From JASLEW01 sp035544875 (GTDB taxonomy: Bacteria; Acidobacteriota; Thermoanaerobaculia; Multivoradales; UBA5704), in the NCBI GenBank assembly GCA_035544875.1, contig DASZZP010000107.1:124001-188000 (forward strand): 64,000 nucleotides of DNA. The letters run 5' to 3'. Numbering within the stretch: position 1 is the first letter of the stretch; each line of letters opens with the position of its first letter. Below are positions 31,930 to 40,926 of the stretch, one piece after another. Under the pieces are notes generated by a model, which saw only the letters and a program-made list of their open reading frames with translations, searched no databases and was not told where the DNA came from. Both the position numbers and the translations under genes were made by a program.

Positions 31930-33378
31930 ATGGAAGCCAGGATCCTCGATGAGTTTCGCGCCATCGTCGGCGCGCCGGATCTGATCACCGAGCCTGAGCA
32001 GCTCAGCACTTACGAGTGCGACGGCCTCACCGTGTTCCGGGTGCTGCCCCTGGCGGTGCTGCTGCCGACCTCGACCGAGGAGGTGCAGGCGATCGTGCGG
32101 GTGTGCCATCGCGAGAGGATCCCGTTCGTGGCCCGTGGCTCGGGCACGGGGCTGAGCGGCGGGGCGCTGCCGGCGGCCAACGGCATCGTCATCGGCCTCT
32201 CGCGCATGAACCGCATCCTGGAGGTGGACCTGCCCAACCAGCGGGTGGTTGTGGAACCCGGCGTGATGAACCTCAACGTGACCGCGCGAGTGGCGCCGGA
32301 CGGCTACTTCTACGCGCCCGATCCCTCGTCGCAGCAGGTCTGCTCGATCGGCGGCAACGTCGCGGAGAACTCTGGCGGCGCTCACTGCCTGAAGTACGGC
32401 TTCACCACCACGCACGTCATGGGTCTGGAGGTGGTGCTGCCCGACGGTTCTCTGGCGCACCTCGGCGACACGACCTTGGACCGTCCCGGCTACGACCTGT
32501 GCGGGGTCTTCGTCGGCTCGGAAGGCACGCTCGGCATCGCCACCAAGGTCATCCTCCGCATCATGAAAAAGCCGGAGGTCGTCCAGGTGCTGCTGGCGGC
32601 CTTCAATTCCACCAATGAAGCGGGCGCGGCCGTGAGCGCCATCATCGCCGCGGGGATGCTGCCGGCGGCCATCGAGATGATGGACAACCTGGCGATTCAA
32701 GCCGCCGAGGCCGCGGTGCATGCCAACTACCCCGATTGCGGCGGGCTGCTGCTGGTCGAGCTCGATGGCCCCGCGCCCGAGGTCGAGACCCTGATGGAGG
32801 AGGTGGTCGAGGCCTGCACCAGGTGCGGCGCCTGGGAGATCCGCCTCGCGCAGTCGGATGCCGAGCGGGCCCGCGTCTGGATGGGACGGAAGGCCGCTTT
32901 CGCCGCCGTGGGACGCATCTCGCCCGCCTACATCGTGCAGGATGGCGTGATCCCGCGGACGGCGCTGCCCTTCGTCATGAGCGAGATCAGCCGGCTCAGC
33001 TCCGAGATGGGCCTGCGCGTGGCCAACGTCTTCCACGCGGGCGACGGCAACCTGCATCCCCTGGTCCTCTACGATGACGCGGTGCCCGGGCAGGACAAGC
33101 TGGCCGAGGAGCTGGCCGGCGAGATCCTGCGCCTGTGCTTAAGGGCTGGAGGCTCCATCACCGGCGAGCATGGCGTCGGCGAGGAGAAGAAGATGTTCAT
33201 GGCCGAGATGTTCGCCGAGCCCGACCTCGAAACCATGCAGCTCGTGCGGTGCGCCTTCGATCCCGAGCATCTGTCCAATCCCGACAAGATCTTTCCCCGG
33301 CCGCGCTTGTGCGGCGAGAGACCGGGCGTTTACGAGCCGCATGCGCTCGAGACCGCGGGCGTGGCGCAACGCTTCTAG
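31930..33378 (+). CDS. glcD: Glycolate oxidase subunit GlcD (FAD-linked)
   Basis: A 482-residue FAD-binding subunit that oxidises glycolate (or lactate) to glyoxylate in a complex with GlcE and GlcF. The FAD_binding_4 (PCMH) domain has PFVARGSGTGLSGGALP and SIGGNVAENSGGAHCLKYG, plus GVFVGSEGTLGIATKV. The C-terminal FAD-linked oxidase domain carries VFHAGDGNLHP and ITGEHGVGEEKK, both conserved around the substrate site. An AGGAGG ribosome-binding site fixes the start. The glcE start follows after 17 bp. Confidence 0.95.
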   Translation: MEARILDEFRAIVGAPDLITEPEQLSTYECDGLTVFRVLPLAVLLPTSTEEVQAIVRVCHRERIPFVARGSGTGLSGGALPAANGIVIGLSRMNRILEVDLPNQRVVVEPGVMNLNVTARVAPDGYFYAPDPSSQQVCSIGGNVAENSGGAHCLKYGFTTTHVMGLEVVLPDGSLAHLGDTTLDRPGYDLCGVFVGSEGTLGIATKVILRIMKKPEVVQVLLAAFNSTNEAGAAVSAIIAAGMLPAAIEMMDNLAIQAAEAAVHANYPDCGGLLLVELDGPAPEVETLMEEVVEACTRCGAWEIRLAQSDAERARVWMGRKAAFAAVGRISPAYIVQDGVIPRTALPFVMSEISRLSSEMGLRVANVFHAGDGNLHPLVLYDDAVPGQDKLAEELAGEILRLCLRAGGSITGEHGVGEEKKMFMAEMFAEPDLETMQLVRCAFDPEHLSNPDKIFPRPRLCGERPGVYEPHALETAGVAQRF

Positions 33379-33395
33379 CGGCGGGAGAACCGGTG

Positions 33396-34709
33396 ATGCC
33401 AGCGGCTGCGCAGCAGGTCGAGTGGTCAGAGCTGGCGGCGAACCTAACTGGGCGCGCGGGTCCCTGCCCGCGCTCGACAGGGCAGGAGCATCTGCGGGCT
33501 GCTACCGCGGCCGATGCCGTCGACGGCGTCGCGCCGCGGATGATCGCCGAGCCCGGCACCGCCGAGGACCTGGCGCGCTGTCTGCGCTGGGCCCGCGGCG
33601 CGGGCCTCAAGGTGACGCCGCGGGGCGGAGGCACGAAGATGGGGTGGGGCAATCCACCCGCCGCCTGCGATCTGCTGCTCTCGACGGCGCGTCTCAACCG
33701 CGTCAGCGAGCATGCCTGGGCCGACATGACGGTCATCGCCGAGGCCGGATGCCGTGTCGCCGACCTGCAGAAGGCTCTCGCCGAGCACGGCCAGCACCTC
33801 GCCCTCGACCCACTGTGGCCGGAACGGGCGACAATTGGCGGCATCCTCTCGACCAACGACAGCGGCACGCTGCGTCTTCGCTACGGCTCGCTGCGCGACC
33901 TCATCATCGGCATCACCGTCGCGTTGCCCGACGGCACGCTGGCCAGAAGCGGCGGCAAGGTGGTCAAGAACGTCGCGGGCTATGACCTGGCCAAGCTCTT
34001 CACCGGTGCGCTGGGCACGCTGGGCGTGATCGTGCAGGCGATCTTCCGGCTCCACCCCTTGCCCAGGGAGACGCGCAGCCTGACCTTCAGCGGCACGCCC
34101 GCGGCGCTCAACCAGCTGCTGCTCTCGATCCGGGCCTCCAGGTTGACGCCCATCGGCTTGCAGCTGCGGGCGGCGCCCGGCGGCGCACAGCTCGACATCC
34201 GCTTCGATGGCACGGCGGCCGGCATCCTGGCGCAGGTCGATCAGGTGCGGCAGCTGGCCGCTCCCGGGTCGGCCCCCTCCGACGCGCCGGCCGATATCTG
34301 GACCTCGCACCAGGCCATCTGGGATGGTGCCGCCCCGGCTCTGGTGGCCAGGCTCAGCGTGCTGCCGGCGCGCATCGCCGCGGTGTGTGCGCTGATCGAG
34401 CGTTCGGCCGCGGCGCGGTCGCTGGCCTGGCAGATGGTGGTGCAGGGTGTCGGCGCCGGCTACGTGCGCCTGGAGGGCGACGAGCCAGCGCTGCGCACAA
34501 CGCTCCTGGCGCTGCGCGAGGAGCTGGCCGGCACCGGCGAAACGAAGCCTGGCGGTACGATCGTCGCGCTCGGCTGCCCGCTCGCGGTCAAACGCGGCCT
34601 TGATGTCTGGGGACCCGCTTCCGACGCACAGCCGGTCATGGTGCGCATCAAGCAGCGCTTCGATCCGGACGGGACGTTGAGCCCCGGCCGCTTCCTCGGG
34701 GGAATCTGA
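33396..34709 (+). CDS. glcE: Glycolate oxidase subunit GlcE
   Basis: A 437-residue FAD-binding protein, the second flavin subunit of glycolate oxidase. The conserved VTPRGGGTKMGWG, ATIGGILSTNDSG, LRDLIIGITVALPDG, GGKVVKNVAGYDLAKLFTG and TLGVIVQAIFRLHPLP are present. The C-terminus ends IKQRFDPDGTLSPGRFLGG, typical of GlcE. The in-frame opening upstream to 33135 overlaps glcD, so ATG 33396 with GGGAGAA upstream is used. The stop overlaps the glcF start (TGATG). Confidence 0.95.
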   Translation: MPAAAQQVEWSELAANLTGRAGPCPRSTGQEHLRAATAADAVDGVAPRMIAEPGTAEDLARCLRWARGAGLKVTPRGGGTKMGWGNPPAACDLLLSTARLNRVSEHAWADMTVIAEAGCRVADLQKALAEHGQHLALDPLWPERATIGGILSTNDSGTLRLRYGSLRDLIIGITVALPDGTLARSGGKVVKNVAGYDLAKLFTGALGTLGVIVQAIFRLHPLPRETRSLTFSGTPAALNQLLLSIRASRLTPIGLQLRAAPGGAQLDIRFDGTAAGILAQVDQVRQLAAPGSAPSDAPADIWTSHQAIWDGAAPALVARLSVLPARIAAVCALIERSAAARSLAWQMVVQGVGAGYVRLEGDEPALRTTLLALREELAGTGETKPGGTIVALGCPLAVKRGLDVWGPASDAQPVMVRIKQRFDPDGTLSPGRFLGGI

Positions 34710-36061
34710 TGGTCGACGCCGACGTCACCCACCGCACCCACCGCACGCGGGCTTTCGACGATCACAACCCGCCGGCTGCGGAGCTGTACAAGAAATGCGT
34801 CCATTGCGGCTTCTGCCTGCCGACCTGCCCCACCTACGCGGTCTGGGGCGAAGAGATGGATTCGCCGCGCGGCCGCATCTACCTGATGAAGCTCGGCGCC
34901 GAAGGAAAGGCCAATCTCACCGACAGCTTCGTCCAACATTTCGACCGCTGTCTGGGCTGCATGGCCTGCGTGACGTCCTGCCCCTCCGGGGTGAGATACG
35001 ACCGGCTGATCGAGGCCACGCGTGCCCAGCTCCAGCGACGCTACCGGCGCTCGCCCGGCGAAACCCTCCACCGCAGATTGATCTTCAGTCTTTTCCCGTA
35101 TCCCGGACGGTTGCGGGCAGCCCTGTTGCCGGCGTGGGCGTACCAGGCTTCAGGGCTGCGCGCGCTGGTGCGAGGCACGCGGCTGGTGAAGCTGCTCCCC
35201 CGCAAGCTGCGCTCGATGGAGGCCCTGCTGCCGGCGCTCTCCCTGCGCGAGCTGGGCGCCCGCCTGCCGCCCGAGCACGTCCCGGCGCAGGGCGCGGTGC
35301 GCAAGCGCGTCGGCCTGCTGGCCGGGTGCGTGCAGCGGGTGCTGTTCTCCGAGGTCAATGCGGCCACGGTGCGCGTGCTGGCCGCCGAGGGCTGCGAGGT
35401 GGTCATCCCGCGCGAGCAGGGCTGCTGCGGTGCGCTCATGGTCCATGCCGGCCTTGAGGAGAGGGCCCTCGCTTTCGCGCGCCGGCTGATCGACGTCTTT
35501 GAACGGGCCGGCGTGGATACGATCGTCACCAACGCCGCCGGCTGCGGCTCCTCCATGAAGGAATACGGCCACCTGCTGCGCGACGATCCGCGCTACGCCA
35601 AACGCGCACGGGCCTTCGCCGCCAGGTGCAAGGATATCTCCGAGGTGCTGGCGGAGCTCGAGCCGCGCGCCGTGCGGCATCCGCTGCCCCTGCGCGTGGC
35701 CTACCACGATGCCTGCCACCTGCAGCACGCCCAGGGGGTGCGCGCCGAGCCGCGCCGGATGCTCAACACCATTCCCGAGCTGGAGCTGGTGGAGATCCCC
35801 GATGCCGCTCTCTGCTGCGGCTCGGCCGGGATCTACAACCTGGTGCAGCCCGAGGCGGCGGAGGAGCTGGGCGACCGGAAGGTCGGCAACTGCCTCTCGA
35901 CCCGCCCCGACCTGGTGGTCTCCGCCAACCCCGGCTGCCTGATGCAGCTCGCCTCCGGTCTGAAGCGCGCAGGCAGACGAGTGCCGGTGCTGCACATGAT
36001 CGAGATCGTCGACGCCGCCATACAGGGCACGCCGGCCGCTGAGCTGCAAGCGCGGGCATGA
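34709..36061 (+). CDS. glcF: Glycolate oxidase iron-sulfur subunit GlcF
   Basis: A 450-residue electron-transfer subunit. Two 4Fe-4S motifs lie near the N-terminus: CVHCGFCLPTCP and CLGCMACVTSCP. Two CCG domains follow (LLAGCVQRVLFSEVN, EQGCCGALMVHAG, YHDACHLQHAQGV and ALCCGSAGIYNLVQPE), which bind non-cubane clusters. It passes electrons from GlcD/E to the quinone pool at the inner membrane. The ATG overlaps the glcE stop, so expression is coupled. The three genes make a full glycolate dehydrogenase. Confidence 0.95.
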   Translation: MVDADVTHRTHRTRAFDDHNPPAAELYKKCVHCGFCLPTCPTYAVWGEEMDSPRGRIYLMKLGAEGKANLTDSFVQHFDRCLGCMACVTSCPSGVRYDRLIEATRAQLQRRYRRSPGETLHRRLIFSLFPYPGRLRAALLPAWAYQASGLRALVRGTRLVKLLPRKLRSMEALLPALSLRELGARLPPEHVPAQGAVRKRVGLLAGCVQRVLFSEVNAATVRVLAAEGCEVVIPREQGCCGALMVHAGLEERALAFARRLIDVFERAGVDTIVTNAAGCGSSMKEYGHLLRDDPRYAKRARAFAARCKDISEVLAELEPRAVRHPLPLRVAYHDACHLQHAQGVRAEPRRMLNTIPELELVEIPDAALCCGSAGIYNLVQPEAAEELGDRKVGNCLSTRPDLVVSANPGCLMQLASGLKRAGRRVPVLHMIEIVDAAIQGTPAAELQARA

Positions 36062-36163
36062 CCGCTCGGCCAGGGCCGGACGTCGGCCGGCCAGCTCCAA
36101 CCCTCTGGATGGCCTACGCCGTATGGCGCGAGCAGCGCGCCGGCCAGGGGCCGGCTACCGAAT

Positions 36164-36212
36164 GGTAGACGGTCTACCCTCGACCCCTGGATCGGTGGTA
36201 GACTGTCTACCA
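36164..36212. promoter_or_regulatory. Two perfect palindromes before padR (operator)
   Basis: GGTAGAC-G-GTCTACC (36164-36178) and TGGTAGAC-T-GTCTACCA (36196-36212) are perfect inverted repeats with centres 33 bp apart, about three helix turns. The second ends 2 bp before the PadR start codon, leaving no room for a ribosome-binding site. PadR proteins usually bind such dyads, so autorepression is likely. Confidence 0.8.
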
Positions 36213-36214
36213 TC

Positions 36215-36580
36215 ATGGCCAAGCCGCCCGCCTCCTCTTCCTCCTCCCCCGACCGCCTCGAGCTGCTGCAGGGCACCCTCGATATGCTCATCCTGCGCAC
36301 TCTCGTCTTCGGTCCGGCGCACGGCCACCAGGTGGCGGCGCACATCCAGCGCACCAGCGCCGAGGTGCTGCAGGTCGAGCACGGCTCGCTCTACCCGGCG
36401 CTCCACCGCCTCGAACGCAAGGGATGGATCGCCGCGAGCTGGGAGACGGCCAAGGACCGCAACCGCCAGTTCAAGTACTACCGGCTGACCGCTGCCGGCC
36501 GCCGGCAGCTGGTGGCGGAGGAGTCGAAGTGGCAGCAGCTCGCCGCCGCCATCGCGCGCGTCATGGGGACCGCGTCATGA
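36215..36580 (+). CDS. PadR family transcriptional regulator
   Basis: A 121-residue PadR protein: LLQGTLDMLILRTLVFG, HGHQVAAHIQR, GSLYPALHRLERKGWIA and YYRLTAAGRRQLVAEESKW are the winged-helix landmarks. A short Ser/Pro linker precedes them. The stop overlaps the ADOP start in an ATGA arrangement, so regulator and permease form one operon. The ATG follows operator palindromes with no Shine-Dalgarno sequence, which suggests a leaderless transcript. It is similar in layout to the PadR at 23123. Confidence 0.94.
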   Translation: MAKPPASSSSSPDRLELLQGTLDMLILRTLVFGPAHGHQVAAHIQRTSAEVLQVEHGSLYPALHRLERKGWIAASWETAKDRNRQFKYYRLTAAGRRQLVAEESKWQQLAAAIARVMGTAS

Positions 36581-39348
36581 GCGTCCGCGAGGCCGTCGCC
36601 CGCTGGCGCGGCTGGCTCGCCCGGCGGCGGGACCGGGAACAGGACCTCGAGCGCGAGCTGCGCGCCCATCTCGACCTCGAGGCCGAGGAGCGGGAGGCGG
36701 CAGGAGCCAGCCCGGAAGAAGCCCGCCAGGCCGCTCTCCGTGTCCTGGGCAGCCCGGTGCTGGTCAAGGAGCGGGTCCGCGAGAGCTGGGGCTGGACCTG
36801 GCTCGACCGCCTGCAGCAGGACCTCCGCCTTGCCCTGCGGCAGCTGCGCCGCAGCCCGGGATTCACCGCCGCCGCCATCGTCACCCTGGCCCTCGGTCTG
36901 GGTGCGAACACGGCGATCTTCACGCTCATCAACCGCGTCCTGCTGAGCCCGCTGCCGGTCTCCCGGCCGAGCGAGCTCTACAGCCTGGGCGACAACCGCA
37001 ACTGCTGCGTGGCGACCGGCATCCAGGACAACTTCACCCTGGTCTCCTCCACCGTCTACGAGCAGCTGCGCGACCACACGCCGGAGTTCTCCCAGCTCGC
37101 CGCCTTCGAGAGCCAGGTGAATCTCTATTCCTTCCGGCGCAGCGGCGCCGCCGCCGCTCCCGAGCCGGCGCGCGGCGAGTTCGTCTCCGGCAACTACTTC
37201 GCCATGTTCGGCGTGCGCCCGGCGGCCGGGCGCCTGCTCGCCGCCGCCGACGACCGGGCCGGGGCGCCGCCGGCGGCGGTGATGAGCTACCGCTGCTGGG
37301 CCGAGCGCTACGCCCGCGATCCGGCGGTGGTGGGCCGCAGCTTCGCGCTCGAGGGCCTGCCCGTCACCGTGGTGGGCGTCGCCCCGCCGGGATTCTTCGG
37401 CGACACGCTGCGCACCGATCCGCCGGACCTCTGGCTGCCCACCGCCGCCGAGCTGCAGCTGCACGGCGAGGCCTCGCTGCGCCGCCATCCCGAGGAGTTC
37501 TGGCTCTACGTGGTCGGCCGTCTGCGCCCTGGCATGCGGCCGGCGCCGGTCGCGGCGCACATCGCGACGCAGGTCCGGCAGTGGCTTTTCGCCCACGCCG
37601 CACCCACCGCCCGCGAGCGGGCCGAGATCGCCCGCATGGGCGTCGAGCTGCATCCGGCGGCGGGCGGCGTCGGGCTCCTGCGGGACACCTACGGCGCCGG
37701 GCTCGGCGTGCTGATGGCCGTCTCGGGTCTGCTGCTGCTCATCGGCTGCGCCAACGTGGCCAACCTGCTGCTGGCGCGCGCCACCGCCGCCCGCCAGCAG
37801 ACCGCCGTGCGCGTCGCCCTGGGGGCCGGCCGCGGCCGGCTCATCCGCCAGACCCTGACCGAAGGGGTGCTGCTGGCGCTGCTCGGCGGCGCGGCGGGGC
37901 TGGCGGTCGCGCTCGCAGCCACGCGCCTCATGCTGGCGCTCGCCTTCCGCGGCGCCGGCTACGTCCCCATCGATCCCAACCCCTCGCTGCCGGCGCTGGC
38001 TTTCGGCTTCGCCCTCGCGCTGCTCACCGGCGTGGTCTTCAGCGCCACCCCAGCCTGGCTCGCCTCGCGTGTCCATCCGGCCGAACCGCTGCGCGGTGCC
38101 GGGCGCTCGACGCGCGAGGGCGCTGCCCTGCCGCAGCGCTCGCTGCTGGTCGTGCAGGCCGCGCTCTCGCTGGTGCTGCTGGTCGGCGCGGGCCTGCTGC
38201 GCGAAAGCCTCGGCCGGCTCGAGAACCAGCGCTTCGGCTTCGAGACGCGGAACCGCCTGATGCTCGACGTGGACCTCACCCTGGGCGACTCGACGCCGGA
38301 GCGGCTGCGGGCGCTCTACCAGGCGCTCACCCGGCGCCTGACTCGGATCCCGGGCGTGGCGAGCGCCAGCCTGGCGCTCTACAGCCCGTTCGAAGGCGTC
38401 AACTGGAGCGACGCGATCTGCATCGAGGGCATCCCCGGCCGTATCCCGGCGCGTGACAACGAGCGGGCGCCGTCGATTGACCGCGTCAGCCCGCACTACT
38501 TCGAGACCGTCGGCACGCGCCTGCTGCGCGGCCGGGCGATCGACGAGCGCGACACGCCGGCCTCCCACCACGTCGCGGTGATCAACGAGACCTTCGCCCG
38601 CAAGTACTTCCCCAACCGGGATCCGCTCGGCCGGCACATGGGCCTGGGCAGCGACCCCCGCCACGCTACGGACTACGAGATCGTCGGCATCGTGGAAGAC
38701 GCCAAGTACACCAACGCGCGGGTCCCGGCCTGGGCCACGGAATTCATCCCCCTGCTCCAGGATCAGGTCTACGACGAGCCGGTGATGATCAACATGCAGA
38801 CGCGGTCCAACGTGGTGCGCAGCATCCAGCTTCGCCTGGCCGGCCCGCTCGACGTGCAAGCCGCGGTGCGCCACGCCCTGGCCGAGATCGATCCGGACGC
38901 CAGCGTGCTCGGTGCGGTGAGCTTTGACGAGCGGGTCCGCCGAGCCTTCAACGCCGACCGGCTCATCGCCCGCCTGACCGAGCTCTACGGCCTGCTGGCG
39001 CTCGTCCTCGCCTCGGTCGGGCTCTATGGCGTCACCGCCTACACCGTCGCCCGCCGCACCGCCGAGATCGGCATCCGCGTCGCCCTGGGTGCCGCGCCCT
39101 GGAACGTCGTGCTGATGGTCCTGCGCGGCGCACTGGCACCGATCGCGCTCGGCCTGGCGATCGGCATCCCCGCCGCGCTCGCCGCCGGCTGGGCGCTCGC
39201 CAGCCGCCTCTTCGGCGTCGAGCCCTACGAGCCGCACATCTTCCTGGTGGCCCTCCTGGCGCTCGCCGGTGCCGCCTTCGCCGCCGCCGTGGTCCCAGCC
39301 CTCCGCACCACGGTGATCGATCCCATCCGCGCCCTGCGCGCCGAGTGA
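36577..39348 (+). CDS. ADOP-type MacB/FtsX permease
   Basis: A 923-residue membrane protein like that at 23511. Residues 1-85 are the charged N-terminal region (RRRDREQDLERELRAHLDLEAEER). A transmembrane helix follows (AAIVTLALGLGANTAIFTLIN), then a periplasmic MacB domain and FtsX segments (SGLLLLIGCANVANLLLAR). The second half has a further periplasmic domain and a closing FtsX set (YGLLALVLASVGLYGVTAYT to DPIRALRAE). There is no ATPase domain. The ATG at 36577 overlaps the PadR stop; the upstream opening (to 36424) is inside padR. Confidence 0.93.
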   Translation: MSVREAVARWRGWLARRRDREQDLERELRAHLDLEAEEREAAGASPEEARQAALRVLGSPVLVKERVRESWGWTWLDRLQQDLRLALRQLRRSPGFTAAAIVTLALGLGANTAIFTLINRVLLSPLPVSRPSELYSLGDNRNCCVATGIQDNFTLVSSTVYEQLRDHTPEFSQLAAFESQVNLYSFRRSGAAAAPEPARGEFVSGNYFAMFGVRPAAGRLLAAADDRAGAPPAAVMSYRCWAERYARDPAVVGRSFALEGLPVTVVGVAPPGFFGDTLRTDPPDLWLPTAAELQLHGEASLRRHPEEFWLYVVGRLRPGMRPAPVAAHIATQVRQWLFAHAAPTARERAEIARMGVELHPAAGGVGLLRDTYGAGLGVLMAVSGLLLLIGCANVANLLLARATAARQQTAVRVALGAGRGRLIRQTLTEGVLLALLGGAAGLAVALAATRLMLALAFRGAGYVPIDPNPSLPALAFGFALALLTGVVFSATPAWLASRVHPAEPLRGAGRSTREGAALPQRSLLVVQAALSLVLLVGAGLLRESLGRLENQRFGFETRNRLMLDVDLTLGDSTPERLRALYQALTRRLTRIPGVASASLALYSPFEGVNWSDAICIEGIPGRIPARDNERAPSIDRVSPHYFETVGTRLLRGRAIDERDTPASHHVAVINETFARKYFPNRDPLGRHMGLGSDPRHATDYEIVGIVEDAKYTNARVPAWATEFIPLLQDQVYDEPVMINMQTRSNVVRSIQLRLAGPLDVQAAVRHALAEIDPDASVLGAVSFDERVRRAFNADRLIARLTELYGLLALVLASVGLYGVTAYTVARRTAEIGIRVALGAAPWNVVLMVLRGALAPIALGLAIGIPAALAAGWALASRLFGVEPYEPHIFLVALLALAGAAFAAAVVPALRTTVIDPIRALRAE

Positions 39349-39763
39349 GCTGAGGCTCGGCCCCGGCTAGCTCGACGCGGCGCAAACCCATGCCTTCTTC
39401 GCCCAGGAGGCGGAGGGAATAAACGCGCGCGTTCGTGCGCTGGCACTCTTACGCGGATTGCGCAGGCCAACCGCACGCCCTTTCGCCGCGGACGATCCTG
39501 AGTCGCGTGGTCGGCTTTGCCGTCCACGCGTTGCTGGTCAATTCCGGCGCGACTCGCGTCTCCGCGGACATGGCCAGCTTCGTCGTCGGCACCGGGCGGT
39601 TCCGGCTCCCCTCCAGAGGTCCCGGGGTCGGTCGACCGGAAACGACTGGCGGCGGCTGGGGTTCGATGCCTGATGGCAGGATCCTACCGACTATTGTCGT
39701 TTCTGCCTATGGACGTCAGCGGCTCGGGCCGCCAATATCACCGGCACTGGAAGGAGCCTTCAC
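39349..39763. other. Stretch without a supported gene
   Basis: The 415 bp between the ADOP stop and the cupin gene show several overlapping open frames with no recognisable motif. The composition is slightly less GC-rich around 39640-39763. GGAAGGAGC at 39749-39757 serves as ribosome-binding site for the cupin gene. I see no hairpin terminator or known repeat. Confidence 0.5.
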
Positions 39764-40171
39764 ATGACAAACCTCACCGTCCCACCGTCCGCGACCAAAT
39801 TCACAACCGTAGCGAAATTGAATCTCGCCGAAGCGTTCAAGCAGTTCAACGGCTACTTCCAACCAAAGATCGTTGGCGAGCTCAACGGCCAGGAAGTGAA
39901 GCTGGTGAAGGCGAAGGGGGAGTTCGCCTGGCACGCCCACGACCAGGAGGATGAGATGTTTCTCGTGGTCGCCGGGGAACTCATGATCCAGTTTCGCACC
40001 GGTCCCGTCGCCCTGCGGGCAGGGGAGATGCTCGTCATTCCACGCGGCGTCGAGCACCGTCCTGTGGCCAGCGAGGAAGCGCATGTTATGTTGTTCGAGC
40101 CTGCCGGGACGCTTAATACTGGTAACGTCCGGAACGAGCTGACAGTCGACGCGCCCGAGCGGATGGTATGA
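39764..40171 (+). CDS. Cupin-domain protein
   Basis: A 135-residue single-domain cupin. Motif 1 is WHAHDQEDEMFLVVAGEL (H-x-H and E ligands plus the G), and motif 2 is GEMLVIPRGVEHRP, with the metal-ligand His. This fits the small cytoplasmic cupins that bind a divalent metal; the reaction is unknown. The start ATG is preceded by GGAAGGAGC. The rhodanese gene follows about 180 bp later in the same direction, and might share a promoter. Confidence 0.88.
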   Translation: MTNLTVPPSATKFTTVAKLNLAEAFKQFNGYFQPKIVGELNGQEVKLVKAKGEFAWHAHDQEDEMFLVVAGELMIQFRTGPVALRAGEMLVIPRGVEHRPVASEEAHVMLFEPAGTLNTGNVRNELTVDAPERMV

Positions 40172-40350
40172 CCCAGAAACTCGCCCGTAAGGCAGCAGGT
40201 CCCGGGGAGGAGACAGCGAATCGATACCGGTTCCTCCCGGCATCGCCACAGCGCACACGAAGGATGGGCACATGTCGTTGACCAAATGACCTCGGTCCGC
40301 CCGGAGGATTCGCTCGCGACCTACAATCGCCGACATTGAAAGGAGCTGGT

Positions 40351-40761
40351 ATGACAACCTTCATCGCCGCATCACCCGTGACTGACACCGCCGCCGCCGA
40401 CCCGCATGAAGCGGCCGCTCACTTCGAGAGTCTCTTCCACTTCGAGACCGACTGCTGGGATGTGCACGCCGCACTCGCCAAGAAGCCAGATTTTGTTCTT
40501 CTCGACGTGAGAAGCCCAGACCTCTACGCCGCTGGACACGTCCCCGGAGCGACCAACCTGCCGCGCGGAAAGATCAATGAGCGCAACCTGGCCGCGTATG
40601 CGCCCGACGCTCTGTTCGTCGTCTATTGCGCCGGTCCTCATTGCAATGGCGCCGACAAGGCTGCCCTCAGCCTGGCGCGCCTCGGACGCCGCGTGAAGAA
40701 GATGGCCGGAGGAATCGAAGGCTGGAAGGATGACGGCTTCTCTCTGGACTCACAACCGTGA
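40351..40761 (+). CDS. Rhodanese-domain sulfurtransferase
   Basis: A 136-residue single-domain rhodanese. The domain runs from DVHAALAKKPDFVLLDVRSPDLY to GGIEGWKDDGF. It has the usual GHVPGATNLPRGKI segment and a catalytic cysteine in VVYCAGPHCNGAD. It is expected to move sulfur or detoxify cyanide, or to sense redox. GAAAGGAGC before ATG 40351 fixes the start; a further in-frame ATG at 40336 is upstream of this site. The stop overlaps a truncated GNAT-like start in GTGA fashion. Confidence 0.9.
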   Translation: MTTFIAASPVTDTAAADPHEAAAHFESLFHFETDCWDVHAALAKKPDFVLLDVRSPDLYAAGHVPGATNLPRGKINERNLAAYAPDALFVVYCAGPHCNGADKAALSLARLGRRVKKMAGGIEGWKDDGFSLDSQP

Positions 40762-40835
40762 CTGTGGTCATCCGGCAGGCAACACCGGGAGACCTTCAAC
40801 GCTTCACTCCCGGCCTCACGGCCGACCGCGCATGA
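40758..40835 (+). pseudogene. N-terminal stump of a GNAT acetyltransferase
   Basis: A GTG at 40758 overlaps the rhodanese stop and begins VTVVIRQATPGDLQRFTPGL, then stops after 25 codons. 'VIRxATPxDL' is the usual first strand and turn of GNAT acetyltransferases. No frame downstream restores the acetyl-CoA-binding motif before the convergent lipoprotein gene at 40927. It is thus a truncated remnant of an operon gene, unless a deletion in the assembly removed the rest. Confidence 0.4.
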
Positions 40836-40926
40836 CTCGGGGCCAGAGTGGCTGGCTGGGCCTTCTCTGTACGACTCTCTCATTCGCAACACCTCACCGG
40901 TTTATCCCGGCGCACCACCGTGATTC

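Noticed and set aside
36478..39237. A 919-codon open frame antisense to the ADOP permease
   Set aside because: Composition is that of a shadow frame (Arg/Gly/Ala/Gln/His-rich), no domain is seen, and the plus strand has a clear permease.
39435..39767. 110-codon plus-strand ORF before the cupin gene
   Set aside because: No recognisable domain and no start signal; competing frames of similar length are open in the same stretch.
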